From Anopheles merus (Eukaryota; Arthropoda; Insecta; Diptera; Culicidae), in NCBI RefSeq assembly GCF_017562075.2, contig NC_054083.1:40035255-40099254 (forward strand): DNA of 64,000 nt. Direction: 5' to 3'. Below the pieces are notes generated by a model. It worked only from the letters and a program-made list of their open reading frames with translations. It made no database searches and was not told the origin of the DNA. Position 1 is the stretch's first letter. Every line of letters begins with the position of its first letter. The position numbers and the translations under genes were made by a program. Below, in pieces: positions 46,561-59,700 of this stretch.

Positions 46561-49500
46561 TTTTATTGGTTTTTAGGGTGTGAAGTTTATGAACGATTCC
46601 GCTGAACTCGCTGTTCGGTACAATCGCGTTCGATTGTTTCAAACTGCAGCATGATATGATTGTGCTTGCATTCCATTCACGGGAACATGCAAAGCAACTT
46701 AAAATGAAAGTTTAACGGGACCGATGGTGTTATGAAATATTTCACCTGCACTTTATGATACCAAGCCGCTTGGTAAATGCCCTCGCCCTATCGTTTATTG
46801 CATGCTGACAATAAGAATTCCGCACCACGCTCGGCTCCATTTGGCGGCGTTCTTTGGCGCTGCCCACCAAACCCCCAACTAGTCGTGCCAGTAATGCCCT
46901 AAAGTTAACGATTAAATCAAATCTAACATGCTCAATGAATCGCGTGCCAAAGTGTTTTTCTTTAAGCGACGTGTGTGTGTGTGTTTTCGTGCACACACCC
47001 GCTCTAAACGAACCATTAATGTCTGGGCCCTTGGTAGAAGCCCAGGAAAGGCTTGCGCTTATTACCCTTTGGCCTGTGCTGGTTGCCCCACTGCCTGTCG
47101 CATTGATCTGTCGGTTGGCCGTTGCTGTTACTTAACCGTAGCGCGAACACGACCCAGGACCTCGTCGCACCGTGGCGTATCACCACGTCCGAAAGGCTCG
47201 CGGGGACAACTTTCACGCTCTAGCTGCCACATACTGCTGCTGCTGGTTTGTGGCCGCGCGTTTACACTACACGGCGTGCAACCTTGAACCAGATTCGAGT
47301 GCCGATTCGAGGGTTTCGATTCCAGCCCGCTGGAGGACTCTGTGGCCGTTTGTAATCAACCGTCACGCGGGTTGTGTTGTTCGATTGCACCATGGACCAT
47401 ATTCCGGCTGGCGTTCCAGCTACCATTTTCCATTTGCCGCAGTGATTGTGTGCTGACCCGTGGGTACTCACGCAGCATGGTAGAATTGCCCCGGGCATCC
47501 TAGAACACGAGCAGGTTGCCGTAGGTTGTCATCGGTGAAATCAAGGAAATTCCTTGTACATTCAATCTACACCAACGATCGCGCACTTTCAAATGAGATC
47601 AACATCCAGCATCCCCCACCCCCCCCCCCCCCTCGGAGAGCACACTGACATTAAAACCGAGCAACGGCCAGCGCAAAGAATGCTAGTTCCTGCAGCAACT
47701 CCAACTAGAGACGTTGGGAGCCATGCGGAGGTTTGTCGTGTCCTCCAAAGGCCACACTTCCATATGCGCGCGTGTTGGGAATTCCTGCCACGACGTGGAA
47801 TACATCTCGACCCCGGGCTCGGGCACATGCCTGCAGGGATTCGATTTCCTTTAACGGTTCCTCGGTGCGCGCACAACGGCAAGTGTGTTTGTTTATGTGC
47901 ACCCAGTTGCACAATCTAATTTAAATTCAATAACTATTTCGCAATGCCTGTGTGTAGGGGCAAACAAACACACACGGCTTGGCGTTACTCGCGTTTGCGG
48001 TGTTTTGTTTGTTCGCTCGCCGTCGGTTCACCTTTGGGGGTGAACCTGTGCTCCACCGCTACTCACCTGCCAGGACTTCCCAGTGCACACCGCGAACAAG
48101 CGTTTTGCGAAACGCAAAATGACATTAAACAAGCGAAAATAAAGTCTGTTTGAGAAAAAAAAGCACACTTTGAAAACGAACCCAGCGATTGAATTACATT
48201 TCGGGTAGAAAAGGTATACAAAAAATCGTAACAAGCTTCGAGCCGACCAAGAAGGAGTTATCGCTGTTTGACATCGATTGTATCTCACTTTTTTTCTGCA
48301 CCGTATGCGATCGTTAACGAAACAAGCAAGATACATGAAGTAGGGGGAAGGTGCCTGTGCTCAGCTTGTAATAAGCGGAAAATCGTATATTTTATGTCTA
48401 TGAACGATATTTTTTTGGGGGGGTACAGACATGCCTTTGAGCAAGTCGGCAAAAAGATTTTGGCTTTAAAGGCATTTGAAACTTCGCGAAACAGGCCTGC
48501 AAGCAATCAATAACATTAATAACCATTAACTCCGTTGCAAGCGTAAGTTTTGTCGAGTATTTTTAGCTACCAAGAACGTACTCTAGAGCGTTACCATACT
48601 GTCTGCCCCATTCGGATGAATTATAAATCGCACCAGCTAAAGCACTTACATTTATAATTACGGCGCGCGAAGGACAAAGCCGGCAATTTATATTCCAATT
48701 CATTTTCACTCATCCTAATATCACTCCCACCGCTGTAGAGTGGGCTCGCTGAGCTGCCTGCTTCACGCCTCGAGCAGCAGATAAGGTCCGCTGCTGCTTT
48801 TGAATGGCCGCTGGCATGAAATTGTAACAAGCTTCCCGGTCTAATAATATTTCATCGTTAGCGTTCAAAAGTTACGAAACAGAAGCTCGAGAAAGCAGTT
48901 ACCGGCAGCAGTTTTGGGATAATGCTACGGCGTGCTTTTTAACACACAACATCATCATTATCGGTCGGTGTGCGTACCAGCCAGAACACGACTTGCTAGC
49001 TTCTCGTATTAGTAGTAGCACCAAAACCTCCCCGTCTGCTCATTTCACTCACATTGAGTTTATTTAAATGATGATTATTATGATTATTATGCCGGTGGTA
49101 CGGCCGGTGGAAGGCACCAACAAGCCCTCGGCCAGATATTTCCCCGGGGGCATTTTTGAGACACGGTGCGCACACACGTCGTTTGCCGTGAGGCGGCGCA
49201 AAAGGTAAAGCTACCCGAGTAGCGCTGGTGGTAGCAAATGGTAGCGAAGATTAAAGCTCAATCGCACACTGCCCTCCTCCCGTGCTAGCTGCATAATCGC
49301 CATTACGGTAGAATTTGCACGTCCCACACCCCCGGTGGCTTTTGTGCTTCGCCAATGCTGACCATGAGTGTGTGCGGTGGGCTGGGAAGGAGGCGTTCGG
49401 ACAGAGGCCGCCGGGAGGCTGGACCGGCGAGAGCATAAATATTTATTAATGCAACCAGCCGCAATCGTGCGTTGCTGCTGGTTAAGCTAACACACACACA

Positions 49501-52500
49501 CACAGTCTAAGCCGCCCGTAGACCCCGGAGTGCGGCTCGGCTTGGCCTAGGTTAGGGAAATCGGAAGGTTAATTGCCGGGTCTAATCGCACCTTCGCGCC
49601 ACGTCGAACACCACGTGTACCTACCCAGAGCAGCCAGTGTTGTGTACCTTTGTTGCTCGGCATCTAAATCGTGTTGGGATTGGTGGAACTGTTGTTCGAT
49701 CGATTTTCGGGTTTTGGTTAAATAATTTCACTAACAGCACTGTGGGCGGGAGAAATAGGCTTTCGAAGCCGGATGGCACTAGTGAAACATAACGACCGTT
49801 CGGTACTGCCCCATGCATCTATGTCCAGGTCACAGGTTGTCTCTCCCCACAACAAACTTGATGACGAGTTGTTGATGGCAGATGTCGCCAGTGATAGCAT
49901 CGGACCACACTTTGGAAGTACTTTGCAAGCTATCACGCCATCAATCTGTGGGCAAACGGCTCTCCATCTCTTCCCAACACCCACTGAAAGTAGGCACAAC
50001 GGACACGGCCTCGAACCCTTTTGATCTCTGGTGAAGTTCCCGCATGTTTAGCATTTCAACCAACCGGGTCAACAAAGCCCATAACCGAAAAGCTCAAACA
50101 TACGCGGTAGACGCGCACTGCTCCGTTCGTGTCATTGATTTCGTGGGTGTGACTGACGTCGCACAGGACGGAACCGCTTTGCACCAAACCGACGCACTTG
50201 AGGGCGGCATCGGTTTTGTGGTTGCAGTGCACAAACCTCTGTAAACGATGTAAGCGAACGCGTACACTCTCCCTTAGAAGGCGAATGTACACCTCCCCCA
50301 TTTGTGTCCTATTCAGGGAGAGGGTGGGCTGAATTTATTGCACACGATTCCCGAGCTAGCGTGAGCGACTCAGGACCCAGTTTTGCCTGTGGATGACTGT
50401 GTTAGGGGTTGGAACATTGCACAGACTGCTGGAAATAGACCCAAAAGTGATAGATTTAACGTTCTCCGAATGCACGATAGTGCTTTTGCACACAGAATCT
50501 ATGACTCTATATTTCCCAGTGAAAAGAGTTCAATCAAGCAAGATATTGGACCTAGTTGTCACTACACGTTGACTTTCAGCAAGAATAAGCTCCATCTCCA
50601 AAGTAAGCTACCAGAATGATACCTCACGAAGCCTCCAATTCCGGCAACACCAATGGAATTTGCTTCCAACCGTCCGAGTCTGAATGCTTCCCGAGAGCGT
50701 CACGGAGCTCGCCCAAAACAATAAACAGTTGTCACACCGCTGACATAACACCAACTCACGGTCCATTGATTCTCCCACGTCGCTGGGTCCGGCCGATTGG
50801 TGGCTGTTCAAAAAGAATACTTTCGCTTTTTTCCTCTGTCTCTTTCTCTCTCTATGCCTTCCTTTCACTCCTCCGCATGATGGAGTCATCAGTGTGCTGC
50901 GCTTGTTGGGAACTCATCGAGCGGAACTGACCGAATTTTTTCGACTGCTACTCCCTCTGTAGCCAAATCTGTATCGATTCATCGACTCCGGTGGGTCGTG
51001 TCTTACATGTGTTTGTTGACTACTTTACGACCCACCAGTTTTGGGGCTCGTTGCACATTGAACTAAAGCAGGTTTCTTGAGACGGCCATTGTCAACTTCA
51101 ATTCCAACGTTTCCAAATTGAAACGCCGATTATGGTTATGTGTATTAAGAGTACATACGAGTTGTTCAACTTTTGCAGTTTGCTTCAGACAGGCTCTTCT
51201 GGGTTGCATTTACTGAATTCTTCACGTTATAAAACCAAAATTAACACAATTTTTAATCTCACCATTTTATTTTTCGTTCCATTTCAGGTAAGAAGAGTAT
51301 ACTCTCATCTGGCGCGTTTTTAACCTTAAATCACAACACCCGCGCGATGCTTTGATTTCACTTCTCGGTGCGGTTTTGTTTGACGACAGTAAACAAATCG
51401 TCAACAGCGTACCGAGAGGAGGCAAAAAATGTGTAAGTAAACTTCCCGAATCAACTCTGCTGCGAGAAAACTTTGAAACAACCGTAGGCATTTTCTGCGT
51501 CGGTGACTTCTACCGCCCTAAATGTCACACTGGAAGCGTATGTTCCGGATAGGGGAAGGAAATTTTCAATCCAAACTTCCAATTGTGTCGCCTCCACAAT
51601 TGCGTGTTGCTGTTGCATATCACGGGAGCCATTTTAACGCTTGCCTGATCCAATTGCGAGACTTTGAGTCTTTACTATGGTTTGACAAGGATATCATTCC
51701 TGATGGGTTTATTGTTGACAAAAAAGTAAAGCTCTTAATACTTTCGTTTTCTTGAAAATTCTAGACATATTTTCACACTACAATCAAGCTCAGATAACAA
51801 CTGTTCCAAATTTGGTGCCGTAATAAAGAATCAAGTTTCCGTCCGGCACTAAACAACGCATACCTGTTGGTGAGAGTCAACTCACTCAACAAAATCCTTC
51901 GAATTCATTCACACCCGCCCAAATGGACCAAACACATGCTCTACAATCACCACAGAAGGTTTAAGCTTCAAAAGAAGGATGGACAACAATCCCAAAACAA
52001 AATAAATCCAACAAGCTAATACACACTTTCCGTAGCTCGATCGGTGCTTTCCACCGTTTCAATTTTCGAAAGTAGCCGCCTGTTTTTTTGCGGCCTGCAA
52101 AGCGCTCGAAAGCGGCTGTCGCTGATACCCATTGGCAAGGACACACGAACGTCGTCCGGTGCCGTGGCGGCAATCAAACTCTCCACTCCAGCAGAACGGT
52201 TGTTTTTGCCAGAACAAACCGTTTCAGCGCGAAGGGGTCAACGAAATCGGCTCGTGCTTTGCGTAATAATTGCGCAACGCAAATGAGTGCAAATTTTTAC
52301 ACCATAACGTGCACATGCACACTCACACACACATAATTCATGCATTTAATGCCACGTGATCACGTTTCACGGGCCGCCACAGTTCACAGGTCGGGCACGC
52401 TTTTCTGTTCAAAAGGAATTAAAAAAAAATCCTCGCACAAACGTACACAACGGCACGCCACGGTACTGAATGTGGGACGTTTGGCCAATGGAAAGACCGG

Positions 52501-55500
52501 CACAACGACGTCGAAACTTCATTAGCGAGTTCAATACCATTTTTGGCCAATCACGGAACCTGCCGGGGTTCTTCAGTGACAGCGGCATTGCGTTGATGTG
52601 CGAGTGGATCTTATTCTTTCCCCACAAAGACCCTACTACCAAATGCAACTGGCGAATGAAATGTCAAGCGCGATCTCTTTAAAGGTAGGCTCAGCCATAG
52701 TACCGCTAACGCTCCCTGTGATCCTTCCGGTCATTACTGGAAGAAAGAACTCAAGACGGTGGGCTAATGTAAGTACACCAGCTTCGACTGCACCAGTTAC
52801 AACACTCCCATAATGTCACGAGATGACGCGGAACCTCCAGAAACTTTCACTTTTCCACCGACACAGAAACTGATTCATTGGAGAGAAGAGAGTGAAGACA
52901 AAAAAAAAGCTTGGACCGATTACATCATTTACTCTAGCAGTTAAATGCTAAAGCGGGTGTAAGCACTTCGTAGCAGTTCTCCACTGTAACAACTACAACC
53001 ACAAAAAACGGCGAGGCATAAAGTAAACCGAATACCCCATCTCAAGTAGCTGTAAACTTTACATGCTTCTTTGCTGTCGTTTGATGAAGAGCTTTCCAAC
53101 CCAGCGAGAGTTTCACTCTAGTCTAAGGTTGGAAATTTGGTGGTCGTCTCGGTTCCGATTCGGCAGTATCAAGCATTCAAGCTATGATCGTCTGAATGCA
53201 AGATCGGAGCACCGTCCCGCACCAAGTCGTTGCGTTGCGAATATCTCCGACAGCACTTACCGAGTCAATAAAGCTTTCCTCTCGCGTTACCCAGTGACCC
53301 ATCGGACCGTGAAATCGCTTCGTTAGTGAATTTATTTAAAACAATGTTCCACCCGCACATTGGAACGCATCGCCGACCCCGCAAAGATACTGATCGCACG
53401 AGATGCGGGAGATCCGGAATACTTCCTCCAGTGCACCACAGAGCACACTGCACCGCAGCAGAAGAAAGTGTGCGCGCAGATGAAGTTAACAATTTTTCAG
53501 CAAATCCCCCCAGGGAATCTACCTCCATCGCCCCTCGAATCAAAACTCCAGCGCACACACGAAGAATGTGGAGAAGAATTTCGGGTGAAATTCGATTAAG
53601 TTTCCCTCTGCTCTACTGCACTATTCCGGCGAAGCGTTTCTTCACCGAGTTCGAGCCGGGTTGTATAAGTAAAAGAGAACTTAATTAACCCACCAACGAA
53701 CCGCAAAACGACCCTCGTGCTGGTGTTTGCTGACAGCGATCGGCCGGGCGGAATTTGAAAACGGAAGAAACCGCTCACCGTACCACTCACCGGTTCCGAA
53801 CGCATATTTATTATGCTGGTTTTTTGAAATTCTATGAGGTGACTGTTGGACAGCTACAGTTTGTGGTAAGAGGAGCGAGTTATTTTTATTTCTTTTGGAG
53901 AAATTACATTTTAAATCACATAACTGGCGCTGCATAATTCATGTATTAAAGGAAAAAAGAAATGCTGTTACGCTGTTATTAATGATCCGACAACGTGATG
54001 AGATCTTGCATCATCTTTCTTTTACACTGGAGGTCGTGTTATCGCAATACGAACGGAACAAATCTTAAATAAAGCACTCAAACAAATCTGTCAACAGAGA
54101 TGTATCTATTTTACGAGTTTCAGTAGTCTTATGGCAATTTTTGAAAATCTCTTTAAATCGCAATTACTCCTGGTAAATCTCCAAAGAGGAGCACGCCGTT
54201 GGTCAACTTCAAAGAAATCTTTTAATCTCTGAGTGCGATACAAACGTCCACCGAGATAGATTCAACGCCTCGCTTCGGAAGCAAAACGCAACGGCCGATG
54301 AAATAAATTATATCTTACGCCGGGCACCACGGACCGGGGGAGATTAAACGGCTGCTGCTAAATAGCTTTTTAATCGCTTGTCAGCTTCATAATGGAGACA
54401 CTCGATTTATGGGTTCTCCTGCACGCGGGTGCGATTTCTTTAAACAGTTTCGCCAGTCATCGGTTAGCGCGAACAGTAGTAGCGCGGGCTCGAGTAATGA
54501 GCTCAGCAAATACTGCTGCCAGCCGGCTTCAAGAACGCTCAACACCGCGCGGACGGATTTGGTGGACCCAGCGCGGTTTTTAGGTCAAACCATTCTCAGC
54601 CTCAGAAGGCACCCTTGCGAGTGTTGTTTTCTGTGCTTTTTTCCCCCTCGCCGGAAATACAAACTGCAAACTCTCACGAATCGGCCGTTAAGCAATGGAC
54701 ATCTGGGGACACGCGAATTTAAGATCAAGCAATGCGGGAGTAATTACTTCATTTCAACACCACGGACAAAGCCACCTGGACGTCACTAGTTAGCGAGGTG
54801 TCTCTCCTTCTCTCGTGTTCTTTTCGTCCCATGCACCAAAGTCCATTTTCCAATGATTGTCTGAGGTCGTGCGAACAGAGAATTGAAGGACCCGTGCGTG
54901 TGTGTTCGTGTGATGCAAATTGTGCTTTGTGTGCGGGTCGTAAGATTTGGTGAGGGCGATAAGAAATTGAAGAGACCCATTTTTTTTTGAGGCCTGACTG
55001 ATCTAGCTGATCAGTGAACAAACCAAATGATCCAATTCTTTCGCAGCACAAACAGACAAACCTATTTACCTTTGAGAGCAGCCTCCTTGGCAACACACAG
55101 GGGAGGCTGTGGTGCCAACCTCCGGTGCAAAATGGCATTGAAACTTAACGGATCCGTTCGAGGCAACAGCAAAACATTCGAGCACTTGAGACCCTTGGAA
55201 AGAAAAATGAAAGTACTTGATTTGTGTACGATTCCACGGTTCCACCGGCGTTGATGGTCAATGGCTTTGGCAGGTATCCGCATCTCACGGGGAGAAGCGA
55301 GATAGCGAGAGAGAGAAAGACAGAGCTAGATCTACGACCAGATTGCAGCAACACCCTGAAGGCTAGTGACCGCAGCCCAACCGCCACCGACAGTTCCAAG
55401 AGTCTCTGGCCAGCCTGCAAGAACGGACCCAGGGCGGACGGATACACGCGTGCAGGCTTCGGCTGTGATCATTAAAGCCCACCAAATGGGTGAACGAAGC

Positions 55501-56474
55501 GGCGAACCGGTTTTTATTGCCTGAACTTCAGCGCCATATTCGTAGAATTAGTTCAGCACGATCCAGCACAGCCAACTCCGGAGCCAGGTCCTAATGTTAC
55601 GGAATGGTGGAGAAGAAAAAAAAAGCAACAACGGTGCCGGAGCTTTTAATTGGTACTGTAATGTCCGATTCGTCGCCTGACCGCGCGCCGAATGGCCGAC
55701 GATGTTGATGATGATGATGATGTTCCCATACACCAATTGTCCCTCGATTGGAGCTGTAACTAACGACGACGACGACGACCTGCCTACCGGAGATTCGATT
55801 CTACATTTATCAATTAATTGGACATAACGAATCCGGAATGGACCGGTCCGGCACCACACCCGCAGACTCTGAGTGTAACAATAGTACACAACAGGACCCT
55901 CATGTAGCGGATGCTATAAATTATTGCATCGAAGGGTGGGCAAATATTACAGTCGAGAAGTCACACAACAGAACCCATTACCCGCACAACCCTGGGGCCC
56001 CGCGGGGACAATTTCTAAATCCGGCATCAATGGCATTCAAACGGTTCATTTGACAGGAACAATCACCATTCACTTCGAAACTGCCGGTTGCGCTTTTTTG
56101 TTTTTGCTCCACTGGAATTGTTTTGCGAATAGTGGCGCTGCAGTGGCTATAGTAATTATATTATAGCACAACCTTCCATGCCGCTGTTCCGCTACACCTA
56201 CTCGAGAATTGATATCTTAAAACACCATAAGGTTTGTTTTTTATTGAATTCGCTGCAGGTTAGCACGTTGAATAGGGAAGGTCTTTTCACTTCCGCTAGT
56301 GTGCGAAACTTATTCGCCACATAGCCTTCAACTTGAGCGAATGGTCGCTACGCTGCGTGTGGTTTCGATTGGAACCAGGGTGCAGATACATCAGTCAACC
56401 AAAACCTCTTAAATCACTGTAAACTACAATTTAATCTGGTTTGTTTGAGCGATGTCTTGATGTGTTTGCTTTAC
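46561..56474. other. Non-coding stretch with scattered exon-like frames
   Basis: The stretch holds a 17-bp perfect palindrome at 46759-46775, a C14 run at 47619-47632, and GAT and GAC triplet runs at about 55707-55722 and 55763-55779. A strand-plus frame at 51292-51552 with an internal GTAAGT donor is described in the findings. None of the other frames can be told from chance. No tRNA or transposon was recognised. Confidence 0.45.
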
Positions 56475-56738
56475 CTTGGGCGTTCATAGCGATACTTCGG
56501 GACATAAAGTTCACACAACAGTTTCCGCCTTCTAAGGAAATAAAGTGTCACAAAAAGAAGACAACCTATTGGAATTCTTGCAGCACAACTCCAATTCACT
56601 AGAAGTGGTTGTAAATTTTGAAAGGTATCCATAAGCCTGATTAAATAACTCTTCTGGAATTCTTCAGACTTTTTTGTTGCTCCAATCCGAACCTTGTTTT
56701 TACATTCCACAGGCCTGTCTGTTTTTTTTTCTTTGGAA
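56475..56738 (-). CDS. Candidate internal exon with one membrane span
   Basis: On the minus strand an acceptor (GGTTTTTGAGCAG) ends at 56739 and a donor CCAAG|GTAAAG follows at 56475/56474. The enclosed 264 bases are open, in phase 2 at both ends, and a multiple of three. The 88-residue peptide has a basic first part (KEKKTDRPVECKNKVR) and a central QPLLVNW. A hydrophobic stretch, IPIGCLLFVTLYFL, is followed by RRRK, as in a single-pass membrane protein with a cytoplasmic basic stop. It ends in KYRYERP. I recognise no family and found no partner exons. It could be a fragment of a decayed gene. Confidence 0.22.
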
Positions 56739-59700
56739 CTGCTCAAAAACCAAAAACCCTAATCAGCTGACGACCAACCCAACTTCATCACGTACTCCAC
56801 TTTCATCTTGCCAGAGCACCTTATTACGTCGACCTGTCGACCGCTCTTTACTTTTATAAACCTGCAGAAGTGCCAATCCCGCCCCAAAAATATGCCCTCC
56901 GGGGAAATGTGTCGAGAGTTCGCCTTTTTTTCGGTCTCGCTCCCCAATCCCCGATCCGACGAAAGGCTGCTGCTCTTTCTCCAAGCATTATTATGTTTTA
57001 TTTATGAGCCCATAATTGGGTAACGCGATGTGCAGTCAAATCAATCGTTCTCCATTGCGGTTTGCGGCTCATTTGTCTGTCTGGGGTCCGAAACCGGCGG
57101 GCCCAGAATTCCCGCCGTTACTCAAGGAAGGAGGAGTGCCTAGGACACCTACCACCTTCTATTTCTTCCCGTAGCTTCCGCCTGTTTGTGCTGTTGATTT
57201 ATTGCGTAATGGTTGTGTTTCTCCCTATGTGTGCTCCACGACCTGGTAGGCCCAACTTGATGCAAAGTACACACGAAGAAGAAGCAAACTGTATCATCCA
57301 ACGAAGGGAAAAAGTCTACAAATGGAGCTAATATTATGCTGTCGATCAGTCGCCGATCAGCCCCAGCCGCATTCGCAGGCGTAATGAGCAGGAGGTAACC
57401 TGCCAATCTCGCCGCTAGATAGAGTCGACAATGCACGAGCCCAAACTGCTGCTGGGTCTCACGATGGGTTACAGCCGGGGGAAGCAAAGATGGCACGAAC
57501 TTGCAGACGATTTAGGTCAGTGTGTGTATGTGATGCCGCAATAGCGCTACCCTTCTCACAGCGGTTTGTCTACTCTCCAGCTGTGTATCATGCAGCTCAG
57601 ATCTCTAGTTCTTCTGTCCCTATCCAATGCTTCGACCTGACGGAATCATTCCTTCCGAGTATCCAACATACTTAGGCCAGATCAGCACGAATCAGAGTTT
57701 TATGACCAAAGTCAGACTAAACTAACCGTTCGTGCTCACTCGGCATTGACACCAGGGTTTTGAGACTGGAGAGACACTACCAAAGGTGCTGTACTTCAAC
57801 CCTACAACTTTGACACGACACACGTCTGCGTCCAGCGAGCTTCCAGATGGAGGCCATCTAAGGTGGTTGGCAAATAATTGGCAGCAACCCAAATGTGATT
57901 TGATTGATTTTTATCGGTTTGCCCAGGTCGCGACCCGTCACAACCCATACGAGTGCCGCCACCAACCTGTCAACAAACGAGGGCTGCTCTCTTTCCCCTT
58001 TTTACAGCCTGCTTCACCTGTTTCTGACTCCAGCTCAGCTTTGCGAAATCGATTTTTACTCATTATTTTAACGCCCCCAGGGCACCCAGTGCTACACAGG
58101 GGCGTCGATGGAACGGCTGCCCCTTGGTTTGTGCTTTGCGACCGACCCCGCGGATTTAACAGATCGCTGATTCACAGGTGATCGGTAATGCCGAAATTGG
58201 GCTTGACGTACGTCAAACTCCTGAAGTCCCCGGATCTCCCCGCGCTCGAGTCGATCGAATCGAGATCAAAACTCGAAGGTGTGCCCCGCGCCTGTGCGAC
58301 ATGGGGGCACATCCGCCACCATTCTCGCGCACCATTTTACCATTCCCAAATCGAGCGGAATCGATCGCGGGCTGCATAAACTCCTCTCCATTGCATAAGC
58401 GGTGGCGCGTTGCTTTGCGAAAACTTTCACCCGAATTGCCGAGCGGAGGAAGGCCTTTGTGTCCACGGTCATCATCTTTCACCGGCAGGCAAGTAGAGCA
58501 GGATCAGCACCGCATCTCATATACACTACACACGGTGTTATGTGCGAAACAATTCCTTTTATTTATCTATTTTTTTACCCGCTAGCTTCTCAATTTTACG
58601 CCAAGCCCATTAATTGCCGTACGCACAGGGCTATTGTTTTAAATTTATTCATCCCAGCTCGTATACAGTTTGGATTTGGTGGTTTGTTTTTGGAAGCCCA
58701 CTTCCGTCAATTTCCGGCACGGTTTGGGCAGGCTGGGCGAAAGGTTGTACCCTTTCTTTCGTTCCTCCGTTTCTGACACTTTCACGAATATCAAATATGC
58801 GATGAAAATCGTTCACTCAACCAAAGCGAACCTTTCTTTGTGTACTGATTCATTTTCTTTTATTTATTTCTTATGTAAATAAAGCAAAGGTTAACTTTGT
58901 TGTACTTAATTTCGTTTTCTCTCTCGTGAACTGGGCGCGCCATCACCGCGTAGGTAAACGTCAGCTTCAAAATTTTGATACTCCAGGGCGTAGACATGAA
59001 TATTGATGATAATAATTTTAAAACCAAAAATTACATGAATACGAGTTTCCATTCGCTTCCATTTTCCGACCGAAAAGCAAGCACACGTGCGTGACTCCCG
59101 GAGCGAATTAATCATCATTTTCCGCGGTGTGTGTGTGTGTCTCCGTTACGGGTCGAAGTTGCCCTTCAAATGACAGGTTTGTTTGAGCAAAGCCACCCTC
59201 CTCTCTCCTGTCAATCAGTATCGTGTACCGTCCTCCGTCGTCCTCACATTCATAGGGTAGAGACGAAATCGTGCACGCGGTTATCGACACCTTTTCCCTC
59301 CGGGGGTGGGCATTTATTGTCAAATTATCGTGTCAACCTTTTTGCAGCAGCGCATCAAACGACGGGACGAATAAAGCGCCCACCGGGGATGGTTAATTTG
59401 CTTACCAAAGTATGTGGCCGTGTACTTTCGTTTCGTGCTGACCGAAATATTCCACCTTTTTTAAGAAACGGTTCAATACAATCAACAGCAAAGCAATTTT
59501 GCAGCATTGAACATGATTGTCCCACCGTCGATGATGCTTCAAAGCACCATCCCAGCCGTCCCGAAAGGAAAGTAAACTGGAAGAAAACGGCGTCGTACAA
59601 TGAATGTCATTAACGTTTGCATTTTCCGCCCAACGAGCTGAGGAAAAAGGTCACCTCGAAATGGGGCGCATCGGAGATTACAAAAAAAAATGGCACAAAC

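Noticed and set aside
59131..59613. 160-codon plus-strand frame
   Set aside because: It has no signal, domain or splice support and a composition like its flanks.
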